A stretch of DNA of 64,000 nt from Nocardioides aromaticivorans (GTDB lineage: Bacteria; Actinomycetota; Actinomycetes; Propionibacteriales; Nocardioidaceae), in contig NZ_JACBZM010000001.1 of the NCBI RefSeq assembly GCF_013408525.1, positions 4,475,001 to 4,539,000 on the forward strand. The letters are read 5' to 3'. Of the stretch, positions 32,192-40,431 are shown one piece after another (position 1 is the stretch's first letter; every line of letters begins with the position of its first letter). The notes beneath the pieces are model-generated. The model was not told the DNA's origin. It saw nothing but the letters and a program-made list of their open reading frames with translations, and searched no databases. Position numbers and translations under genes: made by a program.

Positions 32192-32227
32192 CCGGTCGGG
32201 CACAGCTGGACAGTGTGCGCCGACCGG
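32192..32227 (-). other. bulged hairpin in the AAA ATPase leader
   Basis: CCGGTCGG-GCACA, a 9-nt loop, TGTGC-g-CCGACCGG: a 13-bp stem with one bulged base. It lies between the stop of the small acidic protein gene and the AAA start codon, 27 nt upstream of the latter. It may terminate the upstream gene or act as an operator or leader structure. Confidence 0.5.
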
Positions 32228-32295
32228 TCCGGCCGGCGCCAATGGTTATCCAGGGGTCCGGCACAACTCCGGCGTCGGTGGTGACGGGCGACCGG

Positions 32296-32481
32296 TCAGT
32301 CCGGGCCCGGCGTCTGGCTGCTCTCGCGGCGGGTCCCCTCGGGGTCGTCGACCCGCTCGTCGGAGTCGTCGAGGATGGCCTCGGCCTGTGCCCGGGGATC
32401 CTCGCTGCCGGCCTCGACCTCCTCGGGAAGGAGCTCGGCCCGTTCGGAGATCCGCTCGTCGTCGGCTGGTTCGCGTCCCAT
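32296..32481 (-). CDS. small acidic hypothetical protein (61 aa)
   Basis: 61 residues, strongly acidic and probably disordered or helical (RISERAELLPEEVEAGSEDP, then QAEAILDDSDERVDDPEG). A TAGCGC hexamer ends 6 nt before the ATG. Its composition is that of small conserved actinobacterial proteins with an AEAIL(D/E)-type motif, which I recall as recurring but functionally unassigned. The opposite strand offers only frames rich in improbable residues. Confidence 0.65.
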   Translation of the reverse strand: MGREPADDERISERAELLPEEVEAGSEDPRAQAEAILDDSDERVDDPEGTRRESSQTPGPD

Positions 32482-32561
32482 GTCGCAGCGCTACCCGTTG
32501 GCGGTGCGGGCATGCGACGCCGGACGGCGCCGCTCGCCGGCAGCGCTCAGCGGGAGTGCTC

Positions 32562-33755
32562 CTAGAAGGTGCGCACCCAGACGCAGTGCTCGGAACCGCG
32601 CAGGGTCTCCACGGCCTCGGCCGAGAGCGGCTCGGAGGCGTCCACGACGACGTACCCGAGGCTGTTGCGGGTCGACAGGTGCTGGCCGACCACGTTGTCG
32701 CCGGCGTCGGAGAAGGCCGCGTTGAGGCCGGTCAGCACGCCGGGGACGTTGTGGTGGAGGAAGCCGATCCGGTGGCCGGGGGTGAACTCGCCCGGCAGGA
32801 CGTCGGGCAGGTTGACCGACAGCGCGGTGCTGCCCTCCAGGGCGAAGCGGGCGAGCTTCTCGGCGACGAAGCCACCGATCTCCTCCTGCGCCTCCTGCGT
32901 CGAGCCGCCGATGTGGGGCGTGAGGATGACGTTGTCGAGGCCGCGCAGCACGGAGGTGAACGGGTCGCCCTGCGCCTTGGGCTCGGCCGGGAAGACGTCC
33001 ACGGCGGCGCCGGCGATGTGGCCCGACAGCAGGTTCTCGCGCAGGGCGTCGTAGTCGACGACCATGCCGCGCGAGGCGTTGATGAACATCGCACGACGCT
33101 TCATCTGCGCGAACTCGCCGGCGCCGAAGAAGCCGGCGTTGCCGGGACGGCCGTCGACGTGGAGGCTGACGACGTCGGACACGGCGAGCAGCTCGGGCAG
33201 CGTGCGGACGCGGCGGGCGTTGCCGTGGGCCGGACGGTCGGCGGTGTCGTAGAAGACGACGCTCATGCCGAGGGCCTCGGCGACGGTCGAGAGCTGCGTG
33301 CCGATGTTGCCGTAGCCGACGATGCCGAGGGTGCGGCCACGGACCTCGTGGCTGCCCTTGGCCGACTTGTCCCAGATCCCGTCGTGCATCCGCTGGGTCT
33401 TCTCCGGCAGGCGGCGGGCGAGGCTGATGATCTCGGCGATGACGAGCTCGACGACGCTGCGCGTGTTGGAGTACGGCGCGTTGAACACCCCGATGCCGCG
33501 CTCGGCGGCGGCGGCCAGGTCGACCTGGTTGGTGCCGATGCAGAAGCAGCCGACGGCGAGCAGCCCGGGGGCGGCGTCGAGGACGCGGGCGGTGACATTG
33601 GTGTTGGAGCGGATGCCGAGCAGGTCGACCCCGTCGAGGGAGGCGATCAGCTCGTCCTCGGACAACGACCCCGCGCGGAGCTCCACGTCGTACCCGCGGC
33701 CCTCCAGGTACTCGACGGCGGCGGGGTGGATGTTCTCGAGCAGCAGAGCCTTCAC
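32562..33755 (-). CDS. serA: D-3-phosphoglycerate dehydrogenase
   Basis: 397 residues, the first step of serine synthesis (3-phosphoglycerate to 3-phosphohydroxypyruvate, NAD). The Rossmann motif is IVGYGNIGTQLST (about 143-155). The catalytic R of INASRGMVVD, E of FPAEP and H of LTPHIGGST are present. A single C-terminal ACT domain (HHNVPGVLTGLNAAF) makes it the shorter E. coli-like type rather than the long mycobacterial type. TACCGT ends 6 nt before the GTG start (leaderless). It is divergent from a VOC gene. Confidence 0.92.
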   Translation of the reverse strand: MKALLLENIHPAAVEYLEGRGYDVELRAGSLSEDELIASLDGVDLLGIRSNTNVTARVLDAAPGLLAVGCFCIGTNQVDLAAAAERGIGVFNAPYSNTRSVVELVIAEIISLARRLPEKTQRMHDGIWDKSAKGSHEVRGRTLGIVGYGNIGTQLSTVAEALGMSVVFYDTADRPAHGNARRVRTLPELLAVSDVVSLHVDGRPGNAGFFGAGEFAQMKRRAMFINASRGMVVDYDALRENLLSGHIAGAAVDVFPAEPKAQGDPFTSVLRGLDNVILTPHIGGSTQEAQEEIGGFVAEKLARFALEGSTALSVNLPDVLPGEFTPGHRIGFLHHNVPGVLTGLNAAFSDAGDNVVGQHLSTRNSLGYVVVDASEPLSAEAVETLRGSEHCVWVRTF

Positions 33756-33837
33756 GGGACAACGGTAGGGGAGCGCGGGCGCAGGTCCGAACAGCGGCCC
33801 CCGCCGTGATACCGCTCGTGCAGCGCCCGGGCTCCTC

Positions 33838-33874
33838 GTGCACCGGAGATCGGCTCGACACCCGGTCGGTGCAC
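33838..33874. promoter_or_regulatory. inverted repeat between serA and VOC gene
   Basis: GTGCACCG-N21-CGGTGCAC, perfect 8-bp arms, lies in the 136-bp divergent intergenic region, just upstream of the TAGGGT -10 (33880-33885) of the + strand gene. It is a possible operator; nothing identifies the binder. Confidence 0.35.
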
Positions 33875-33891
33875 CCGCCTAGGGTGGGCGC

Positions 33892-34458
33892 GTGTTCCTC
33901 GAGAATGTCGTCTTCGACGCCACCGATCCACGCTCCCTGGGCCGCTCCTGGGAGTCCCGGCTCGGCACCACGACCCTGACCGACGTGCCCGAGGGCTTCG
34001 AGACGCGGCTCGAGCTCCCGGGCTGGCCCTATCTCGACCTGTGCTTCCAGCGGGTGCCCGAGCCACCCACCGGCCCGGAGCGGCTGCGCCTCGACGTCGA
34101 CGGCGACACCGGCGCCCTCGCGGCGCTGGTCCTCGAGTCGGCGGACCCGGAGCGGGACCGTGCGTTCTGGGCCTGGCTGACCGGCTGGGTGCCGGTGGAG
34201 GGGAGGGGGGCGGTGCTGCGGCACCCGTCCTCGAACGGGCCGGTGCTCGAGCTGGCGCCCGAGCGGGCGCCGAAGGTCGACGGGAAGAACCGGATCCACC
34301 TCGACATCCGGCTCGAGGAGGAGGACCCGGACGAGGTGGCCCGGGCGATCGCCGACCACGGCGGACGGGAGCTCGACCTCGGCTACGGCGAGCTGCCGTG
34401 GCGCCACTACGCCGACCCCTCGGGCAACGAGCTCTGCGTGCTGGTGGCCCACCACTGA
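33892..34458 (+). CDS. VOC-family protein (glyoxalase-like)
   Basis: 188 residues, two VOC modules: FLENVVFDATDPRSLGRSWE to LCFQRVPE, then VLESADPERDRAFWAWLTGW to HYADPSGNELCVLVAHH. Such proteins bind small substrates and often a metal; no substrate can be assigned. TAGGGT ends 6 nt before the GTG start (leaderless pattern). It is followed by dnaE2, which has its own SOS promoter beginning within 10 nt of this gene's stop. Confidence 0.8.
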   Translation: MFLENVVFDATDPRSLGRSWESRLGTTTLTDVPEGFETRLELPGWPYLDLCFQRVPEPPTGPERLRLDVDGDTGALAALVLESADPERDRAFWAWLTGWVPVEGRGAVLRHPSSNGPVLELAPERAPKVDGKNRIHLDIRLEEEDPDEVARAIADHGGRELDLGYGELPWRHYADPSGNELCVLVAHH

Positions 34459-34465
34459 CTTCCTG

Positions 34466-34481
34466 TCGAACACATGTTTGA
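34466..34481. promoter_or_regulatory. LexA/SOS box of dnaE2
   Basis: TCGAACACATGTTTGA matches the TCGAAC-N4-GTTCGA consensus except for one base. It fills the 17-nt spacer between TTCCTG (34460-34465) and the -10 TAGAGT (34483-34488). The predicted transcription start is the ATG of dnaE2, giving a leaderless LexA-repressed mRNA like that of imuA'. Confidence 0.9.
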
Positions 34482-34494
34482 CTAGAGTCGGTCC

Positions 34495-37400
34495 ATGGGA
34501 TGGAACAACCCACCCGTCCCGTGGCGGGAGCTCGAGCGACGCCTCTCCGGGCGTGCGCCGTCGATGGAGGCGCCCGTCTCCCGGCGCAAGCGCCCGCGCG
34601 CCGAGCCGGAGGAGATCGTCCGCCCGGTCGGTACGACGCCCTACGCGGAGCTGCACTGCCACAGCCACTTCAGCTTCCTCGACGGGGCGAGCAGCCCCGG
34701 TGACCTGGTCCGTGAGGCCACCCGGCTCGGCCTCGACGCGCTCGCGCTGACCGACCACGACGGGTTCGCCGGGGCGCCGCTGTTCGCCGAGGCCGGCAAG
34801 GACTACGCCCTGCCGACCGTCTACGGCGCCGAGCTCTCCCTCGGGCTGACCCGGACCCAGAACGGCATCCCCGACCCCGAGGGCAGCCACCTGCTCGTCC
34901 TGGCCCGCGGCGTGGAGGGCTACCACCGGTTGTCCGGGGCGATCACCGAGGCCGGGCTCCGGGCGCCCGAGAAGGGCAGCCCCGTCCACGACCTCGACGA
35001 GCTCGCCGAGCGCGGCCACGGCCACTGGGTCGTCCTCACCGGCTGCAGGAAGGGCCTCGTGCGGCAGGCGCTCGCCACGCACGGTCCCCGCGCCGCGGCG
35101 GAGGCGCTCGACCTGCTCGTCGACCGGTTCGGCCGGGAGCACGTCGTCGCCGAGCTGATCGCGAGCGACCAGCCGGGCGCCGACGAGACCAACGAGCTGC
35201 TCGCCCGGATCGCCGACGACCGCCGGGTCCCGGTCGTGGCGACCGGCAACGTGCACCATGCCGCCCCCGAGGGGCGCCGGCTGGCGGCGGCGATGGCGGC
35301 GGTGCGCGCCCGGCGCAGCATCGCCGAGCTGGAGGGGTGGCTGGACCTGTCCGGTGGTGCGCACCTGCGCAGCGGCGAGGAGATGATGCAGCGCTTCGGG
35401 CACCGCCCGGACGTGGTGGGGCGGACCGTCGTACTCGCGAAGGAGCTGGCGTTCGACCTCCGCAAGGCATCGCCGAGGCTGCCGAAGCAGGGCATCCCCG
35501 AAGGCCGGACGGCTGCCGAGCACCTGCGCGTCCTGGTGGAGCAGGGCTTCGCCCGCCGCTACGCCGGCCGCGACCTCGAGGCGAAGGCGCGCGACCGCGT
35601 CGAGGCGGAGATGCAGGTGATCCTGCAGAAGGACTTCGCCGGCTACTTCATCATCGTCCACGACATCGTCGCCTTCGCCCGCAGCAAGCAGATCCTCTGC
35701 CAGGGGCGGGGATCCGCGGCCAGCTCGGCGGTCTGCTTCGCCCTCGGGATCACCGCGATCGACTCGGTCTACTTCGACCTGCCCTTCGAGCGGTTCATCT
35801 CCCAGCACCGCGAGGAGGAGCCCGACATCGACGTCGACTTCGACTCCGACCGCCGCGAGGAGGTCATCCAGTGGGTCTACGACACCTACGGCCGCCGCAA
35901 CGCCGCCCAGGTGTGCAACGTGGTCAGCTATCGCCCGCGGATGGCGGTGCGCGACGCCGCCAAGGCGCTGGGCTTCTCGACCGGCCAGCAGGACGCGTGG
36001 TCGAAGTCGATCGACGGCTGGGGGAGCTCGGTCGAGGAGGACCAGGGCATCCCTCCCCAGGTCGTCGGACTCGCCGAGGAGCTGATGGGTGCCCCGCGCC
36101 ACCTCGGCATCCACTCCGGCGGCATGGTGCTCACCGAGCGTCCGATCGGCGAGGTCTGCCCGATCGAGAAGGCCCGGATGCCCAACCGCACCGTCCTGCA
36201 GTGGGACAAGGACGGCTGCGAGTCGATGGGGCTGGTGAAGTTCGACCTGCTCGGCCTCGGGATGCTCGGCGCTCTCGACCACATGATGCGGCTGGTCGAG
36301 GAGCACACCGGGAAGCGCTGGACGCTCGAGAGCCTGCCGAAGGAGGAGCCCGAGGTCTACGACATGCTCTGCCGGGCCGACTCGATCGGGGTCTTCCAGG
36401 TGGAGTCCCGTGCCCAGATCGGGACCCTGCCGCGGCTCAAGCCGCGCTGCTTCTACGACCTGGCCATCGAGATCGCGCTGATCCGCCCGGGGCCGATCCA
36501 GGGCGGTGCCGTCCACCCCTACATTCGGCGGGCGATGGGCCGCGAGCCCGTGGTCTACGACCACCCGCTGCTCGAGCCGATCCTCGGGCGGACCCTCGGC
36601 GTCCCCCTCTTCCAGGAGCAGCTCATGGCGATGGCCGTGGCGCTGGGCAACTGCACCGCCGACGACGCCGACCTGCTGCGCCGCGCGATGGGCTCCAAGC
36701 GCGGCGTCGAGCGGATCGAGAAGGTCAAGGGCAAGCTCTACGAGGGGATGGCCCAGAAGGGCATCACCGGCGACCGGGCCGACGCGATCTACGTCAAGAT
36801 CCTCTCCTTCGCCGGCTTCGGCTTCGCCGAGTCGCACGCGCTCAGTTTCGCGCTGCTCGTCTACGCGTCGTCCTGGTTCAAGCTGCGCTACCCGGCGGCC
36901 TTCCTGGCCGGCCTGCTGCGCAACCAGCCGATGGGCTTCTACTCACCGCAGTCGCTCGTCGCCGACGCCCGCCGCCACGGCGTCGCCGTGCTGCCGCCCG
37001 ACCTCGCGCGCTCCGGTGCGCAGGCCGGTCTCGAGCCGTGCCCGCCGTACGGCCGGGACCGGCACCGGTACGACGACGGGCTGGCCGTCCGGCTCGGGCT
37101 CGACGAGGTCAAGGGGATCGGCAAGGAGGTCGCCGAGCGGATCGTGGCCGAGCGTGCGGTGGCGCCGTACCAGGACCTGCCGGACCTCTCCCGCCGCGCC
37201 GGGCTCACCACCGCCCAGCTCGAGGCGCTCGCGACGGCCGGCGCCTTCGCCTCGCTCGGCCTGGACCGGCGCCAGGCGATCTGGATGGCCGGCTACGCCG
37301 AGCACGACGGCCAGCTGCCCGGCAGCACGCCCGCCCCGGCGCCCCCGACGCTGCCCGGGATGAGCCCGATGGAGGTGACCCTGGCCGACCTGTGGGCGAC

Positions 37401-37800
37401 CCGGATCTCCACCGACGTACACCCCGTCGAGCACTTCCGCGACCAGCTGGTCGCCGCCGGCATCCGCGCGGTGGGGGACCTGCGCACCGCCGAGCCGGGC
37501 CGCCGGGTCCACGTGGCCGGCCTGATCACCCACCGCCAGCGCCCCGGGACGGCCAGCGGGATCACCTTCCTCAACCTCGAGGACGAGACCGGGATGCTCA
37601 ACGTCGTCTGCTCGCCGGGCGTGATGAAGGCCCACCGGCAGGCGGCGCGCAACAAGGTGGCGGTGGTGATCCGGGGGATCGTGGAGCGCCAGGACGGCGT
37701 CACCAACCTGGTCGCCGACCGGGTCGAGACCCTCGACACCGTCCTCCCCGGCACCGGCGAGGCGCTCCAGGTGCGCCAGTCGTCGCGTGACTTCCGGTGA
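34495..37800 (+). CDS. dnaE2: error-prone DNA polymerase III alpha subunit DnaE2
   Basis: 1101 residues, the polymerase of the SOS mutasome. The N-terminal PHP domain is YAELHCHSHFSFLDGASSPG onward. C-family polymerase motifs are QGRGSAASSAVCFALGIT and the catalytic acids in EEPDIDVDFDSDRREEV. The FAESHALSFALLVYASSW and helix-hairpin-helix segments are followed by a C-terminal OB domain (GLITHRQRPGTASGITFLNL). The beta-clamp and tau-binding tail of DnaE1 is absent. The short N-terminal extension with basic RRKRPRAEPEE is typical of DnaE2. It has its own SOS box and stands 5.4 kb from imuA'-imuB. Confidence 0.95.
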   Translation: MGWNNPPVPWRELERRLSGRAPSMEAPVSRRKRPRAEPEEIVRPVGTTPYAELHCHSHFSFLDGASSPGDLVREATRLGLDALALTDHDGFAGAPLFAEAGKDYALPTVYGAELSLGLTRTQNGIPDPEGSHLLVLARGVEGYHRLSGAITEAGLRAPEKGSPVHDLDELAERGHGHWVVLTGCRKGLVRQALATHGPRAAAEALDLLVDRFGREHVVAELIASDQPGADETNELLARIADDRRVPVVATGNVHHAAPEGRRLAAAMAAVRARRSIAELEGWLDLSGGAHLRSGEEMMQRFGHRPDVVGRTVVLAKELAFDLRKASPRLPKQGIPEGRTAAEHLRVLVEQGFARRYAGRDLEAKARDRVEAEMQVILQKDFAGYFIIVHDIVAFARSKQILCQGRGSAASSAVCFALGITAIDSVYFDLPFERFISQHREEEPDIDVDFDSDRREEVIQWVYDTYGRRNAAQVCNVVSYRPRMAVRDAAKALGFSTGQQDAWSKSIDGWGSSVEEDQGIPPQVVGLAEELMGAPRHLGIHSGGMVLTERPIGEVCPIEKARMPNRTVLQWDKDGCESMGLVKFDLLGLGMLGALDHMMRLVEEHTGKRWTLESLPKEEPEVYDMLCRADSIGVFQVESRAQIGTLPRLKPRCFYDLAIEIALIRPGPIQGGAVHPYIRRAMGREPVVYDHPLLEPILGRTLGVPLFQEQLMAMAVALGNCTADDADLLRRAMGSKRGVERIEKVKGKLYEGMAQKGITGDRADAIYVKILSFAGFGFAESHALSFALLVYASSWFKLRYPAAFLAGLLRNQPMGFYSPQSLVADARRHGVAVLPPDLARSGAQAGLEPCPPYGRDRHRYDDGLAVRLGLDEVKGIGKEVAERIVAERAVAPYQDLPDLSRRAGLTTAQLEALATAGAFASLGLDRRQAIWMAGYAEHDGQLPGSTPAPAPPTLPGMSPMEVTLADLWATRISTDVHPVEHFRDQLVAAGIRAVGDLRTAEPGRRVHVAGLITHRQRPGTASGITFLNLEDETGMLNVVCSPGVMKAHRQAARNKVAVVIRGIVERQDGVTNLVADRVETLDTVLPGTGEALQVRQSSRDFR

Positions 37801-37858
37801 TCGCGGGAGGCGGGCCGGGAGGCCGATTCGGGCGAGGCGAACCTGCTGCGGTAGTGTT

Positions 37859-37875
37859 CCGTTCGCTTCGAACGG
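37859..37875 (+). other. short palindrome upstream of tRNA-Pro
   Basis: CCGTTCG-CTT-CGAACGG, perfect 7-bp arms, lies just after a TAGTGT -10-like hexamer (37852-37857) and 19 nt before the tRNA. It may fold in the tRNA precursor leader or terminate read-through from dnaE2; there is no T-run. Confidence 0.45.
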
Positions 37876-37894
37876 CGATCCCGGACGAAGTGTT

Positions 37895-37971
37895 CGGGCT
37901 GTAGCGCAGCTTGGTAGCGCACCTGACTGGGGGTCAGGGGGTCGCAGGTTCAAATCCTGTCAGCCCGACCG
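37895..37971 (+). tRNA. tRNA-Pro (GGG)
   Basis: The acceptor stem CGGGCTG pairs with CAGCCCG. The D arm is GCGCAGCTTGGTAGCGC, the anticodon stem CCTGA/TCAGG with loop CTGGGGG (anticodon GGG), and the T arm GCAGGTTCAAATCCTGT. Discriminator A is followed by CC rather than a full encoded CCA. G-rich anticodon loops of this type read CCC and CCU proline codons, suited to the proline-codon usage here. Confidence 0.96.
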
Positions 37972-37975
37972 AACC

Positions 37976-38007
37976 GAACGGCTCCGACCTGCGCGTCGGG
38001 GCCGTTC
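37976..38007. terminator. terminator after tRNA-Pro, shared with the convergent lrp gene
   Basis: GAACGGCTCCGAC pairs with GTCGGGGCCGTTC (one G-T wobble), loop CTGCGC, followed by GTCATTT on the + strand. The stop codon of the convergent Lrp gene is at 38011-38009, so the hairpin may serve both transcripts. Confidence 0.8.
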
Positions 38008-38008
38008 G

Positions 38009-38452
38009 TCATTTCCCGTGCAGTGGCCGCTCGAAGAGCCGCGACATCACCACGACCGTCCGTGACCGGTCGACCTGCTCGACGGCGCGGATGCCCTCGA
38101 TGACCCGCTCGAGGTCGGCCATCGAGGCGGCCACGACGTGGACCAGCGCGTCGGCGTCGCCGGTGATGGTCCACGCCCCGATGACCTCCGGGAAGGCCTC
38201 GAGGTCGCGCTTGAGCCGGTCGGCGGAGACATTGCCCTGGTAGGACAGCTCGACGTAGGCCGAGGTGTCCCAGCCGAGGGCGGCGGGGTCGATCAGGGCG
38301 GTGAACCCGGCGATCTCGCCCCGTTCGCGCATCCGGTCGACCCGGCGCTTGGTGGCCGGCGCCGACAGGCCGACCGCCTTCCCGATCTCCTGGAAGGTGG
38401 CCCGGCCGTCGCGCAGCAGGTGGTCGACGATCTGGCGGTCCAGCGCGTCCAT
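38009..38452 (-). CDS. Lrp/AsnC family regulator of the arginine/ornithine cassette
   Basis: 147 residues. The helix-turn-helix MDALDRQIVDHLLRDGRATF, FQEIGKAVGLSAPATKRRVD is followed by a RAM domain (VELSYQGNVSADRLKRDLEA to ALVHVVAASMADLERVIEGI). Start ATG 38452 has AAGGAG 7 nt upstream. The gene is divergent from ddaH-ocd-ctlX across a 132-bp region holding two inverted repeats of a GCGCAA-type half-site. By family, it likely senses an amino acid (arginine, ornithine or proline) and controls the cassette and itself. Confidence 0.92.
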   Translation of the reverse strand: MDALDRQIVDHLLRDGRATFQEIGKAVGLSAPATKRRVDRMRERGEIAGFTALIDPAALGWDTSAYVELSYQGNVSADRLKRDLEAFPEVIGAWTITGDADALVHVVAASMADLERVIEGIRAVEQVDRSRTVVVMSRLFERPLHGK

Positions 38453-38470
38453 CGCGGTCTCCTTCGGATC

Positions 38471-38495
38471 TTGCGTGAACGGCTGATCCACGCAA
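38471..38495. promoter_or_regulatory. inverted repeat 1, lrp-ddaH intergenic region
   Basis: TTGCGTG-N11-CACGCAA, perfect 7-bp arms, lies 19 nt upstream of the lrp start codon and so is well placed for autoregulation. It shares the GCAA/TTGC half-site core with repeat 2. Confidence 0.65.
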
Positions 38496-38511
38496 CGAAC
38501 TGGGGTCTGAC

Positions 38512-38537
38512 GCGCAACGGATGGCGATTGATTGCGC
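38512..38537. promoter_or_regulatory. inverted repeat 2, overlapping the ddaH -35
   Basis: GCGCAA-N14-TTGCGC, perfect 6-bp arms. Its right arm overlaps the proposed -35 TTGATT (38528-38533) of ddaH. A further half-site GCGTTGC lies at 38553-38559, across the -10. The spacing between repeats 1 and 2 (about 40 bp) would suit cooperative binding by an Lrp octamer. Confidence 0.65.
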
Positions 38538-38556
38538 CCGCTGCCGACTCTAGCGT
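38528..38556 (+). promoter_or_regulatory. ddaH operon promoter
   Basis: TTGATT -35 (38528-38533), 17-nt spacer, TAGCGT -10 (38551-38556). The expected start near 38563 gives a leader of about 22 nt containing the GAGAGGA ribosome-binding site of ddaH. Confidence 0.6.
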
Positions 38557-38584
38557 TGCCACGCCCACCGATGAGAGGACCCTG

Positions 38585-39400
38585 ATGCTCACTGCCGCGC
38601 CGCCACGACACCTCGACATCCTGATGTGCCCGCCGACCCACTTCGCGGTCGAGTACGCCATCAACCCGTGGATGGACACCGCCGTGCCCGTGGACGTGGC
38701 CAGGGCCGAGCAGCAGTGGGAGGAGCTCCGGGCGACGTACCAGCGTCTGGGCCACGACGTGCGCGTCGTCGAGCCCGTGCCCGGCCTGCCCGACATGGTC
38801 TTCGCCGCCAACGCCGGTGTCGTGTACGACGGCCGGGTGCTCGTGTCGCGGTTCACCCACGCCGAGCGCCAGGGCGAGTCGGCGGCCTACGCCGCCTGGT
38901 TCGAGGCCGCCGGCTACCGGGAGGTCCGCACCGCCACCGTCCGCAACGAGGGCGAGGGCGACGTGCTGACCGTCGGCCGCGTCATGCTGGCGGCCGCAGG
39001 GACCCGCACCACCCGCGAGGCGCACGCCGAGCTGGCCGCGTTCTTCGGCGTCCCGGTCATCGGGCTCGAGCTGGTGGACCCGCGCTTCTACCACCTCGAC
39101 ACCGCGCTGATGGTGCTCGACGAGCAGACCGTCGCCTACTACCCGGGCGCCTTCTCGGCCGCGAGCAGGGCGGCCATCGAGCAGCTCTTCCCCGGCGCGA
39201 TCCACGCCACCGAGGAGGACGCCTGCGGCTTCGGCCTCAACGCGATGAGCGACGGCGTCCACGTGGTGATGTCCGACCGCGCCCCGCGACTGGCGGAGCG
39301 GCTGCGGGAGCGTGGCTACGAGCCGATCGGCGTCGACATGAGCGAGCTGGTCAAGGCCGGCGGCAGCGCGAAGTGCTGCACCCTGGAGCTGCGCGCATGA
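38585..39400 (+). CDS. ddaH: dimethylarginine dimethylaminohydrolase-like / arginine deiminase-like hydrolase
   Basis: 271 residues of the guanidino-group-modifying (amidinotransferase fold) superfamily. The N-terminal FAVEYAINPWMD, substrate segment PDMVFAANAGVV, NEGEGDVLTVGR, catalytic His in RFYHLDTAL, and nucleophilic Cys near the end in GGSAKCCTLEL fit DDAH. The expected reaction is N-omega-methylated arginine to citrulline + methylamine; activity on arginine itself cannot be excluded from sequence. It is first in a three-gene operon with 4-nt overlaps, under the divergent Lrp. Confidence 0.85.
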   Translation: MLTAAPPRHLDILMCPPTHFAVEYAINPWMDTAVPVDVARAEQQWEELRATYQRLGHDVRVVEPVPGLPDMVFAANAGVVYDGRVLVSRFTHAERQGESAAYAAWFEAAGYREVRTATVRNEGEGDVLTVGRVMLAAAGTRTTREAHAELAAFFGVPVIGLELVDPRFYHLDTALMVLDEQTVAYYPGAFSAASRAAIEQLFPGAIHATEEDACGFGLNAMSDGVHVVMSDRAPRLAERLRERGYEPIGVDMSELVKAGGSAKCCTLELRA

Positions 39401-40431
39401 CCATCAGCCTCCTCGACGTGCCCGGCATGGTCCGGTGGGTCTCCGAGCGCGGTGTCGAGACCATCCTGCGCGAGCTCACCGAGGTCATCGACGCCGACTT
39501 CGCCCGCTGGCAGGAGTTCGACAAGACCCCGCGGGTGGCCAGCCACTCGACGGAGGGCGTCGTCGAGCTGATGCCCACCAGCGACGGCGTCACCTACGGG
39601 TTCAAGTACGTCAACGGCCACCCGAAGAACCCCGAGCGCGGCTTCCAGACCGTCACCGCCTTCGGCGTGCTCGCGGACGTGGGCAACGGCTACCCGTTGT
39701 TCCTCAGCGAGATGACGATCCTGACGGCGCTGCGCACCGCGGCGACCTCGGCGATGGCCGCCCGTCGCCTGGCGCGGCCGGACTCGACCACGATGGCGAT
39801 GATCGGCTGCGGGGCCCAGGCGGAGTTCCAGGCGCTCGCCTTCCGCACCGTGCTCGGCATCGACCGGCTGCGGATCTGGGACACCGACCCGGCCGCGATG
39901 GACAAGCTCGAGCGCAACGCGACCCGCGCGGGCTTCGACGTCCACCGCGCCACCGACGCCCGTGACGCGTGCCTCGGCGCCGACATCGTCACCACCTGCA
40001 CGGCCGACAAGGCCAACGCGATCGTGCTGCCGCACGACGCCGTGGTGCCGGGCATGCACCTCAACGGCATCGGCGGCGACTGCCCCGGCAAGACCGAGCT
40101 GGACCCGCGGACCGTCGCGGCGGCGCGGGTGTTCGTGGAGTACACCCCGCAGACCCGCATCGAGGGTGAGATCCAGCGCCAGGCGGCCGACTTCCCGGTC
40201 ACCGAGCTGTGGGAGGTCGTCCAGGGCCGTCGTACCGGACGGGAGAGCGCGACCGACGTGACGCTCTTCGACTCCGTGGGCTTCGCGATCGAGGACTTCA
40301 GCGCGCTGCGCTACGTGTACGACGCCATCCGGGCCGCCGGGGAGTCGCCGACGGTCGACCTGGTCGCCGAGCCCGCCGACCCGAAGGACCTGTTCGCTTA
40401 CGCGACCGCGGCCATCCCCGTCGGCGTATGA
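39397..40431 (+). CDS. ocd: ornithine cyclodeaminase
   Basis: 344 residues of the ornithine cyclodeaminase/mu-crystallin family. VELMPTSDGVTYGFKYVNGH binds substrate. The Rossmann motif MIGCGAQAEFQALAF is near residue 130, and GIGGDCPGKTELD contains the catalytic aspartate. The reaction is L-ornithine to L-proline + ammonia with bound NAD. It overlaps ddaH and ctlX by ATGA on both sides. With neighbours it completes a route from arginine derivatives to proline. Confidence 0.92.
   Translation: MTISLLDVPGMVRWVSERGVETILRELTEVIDADFARWQEFDKTPRVASHSTEGVVELMPTSDGVTYGFKYVNGHPKNPERGFQTVTAFGVLADVGNGYPLFLSEMTILTALRTAATSAMAARRLARPDSTTMAMIGCGAQAEFQALAFRTVLGIDRLRIWDTDPAAMDKLERNATRAGFDVHRATDARDACLGADIVTTCTADKANAIVLPHDAVVPGMHLNGIGGDCPGKTELDPRTVAAARVFVEYTPQTRIEGEIQRQAADFPVTELWEVVQGRRTGRESATDVTLFDSVGFAIEDFSALRYVYDAIRAAGESPTVDLVAEPADPKDLFAYATAAIPVGV

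Noticed and set aside
32491..36837. 1448-codon open frame on the - strand antisense to dnaE2
   Set aside because: It runs antisense through dnaE2, with composition (His/Arg/Glu/Val strings) typical of an antisense frame in very GC-rich coding DNA; dnaE2 on the other strand has full polymerase motifs.
37895..37971. tRNA-Pro as a genomic-island integration site
   Set aside because: No integrase and no repeated tRNA 3' end were seen nearby; flanking genes show the same base composition as the rest.
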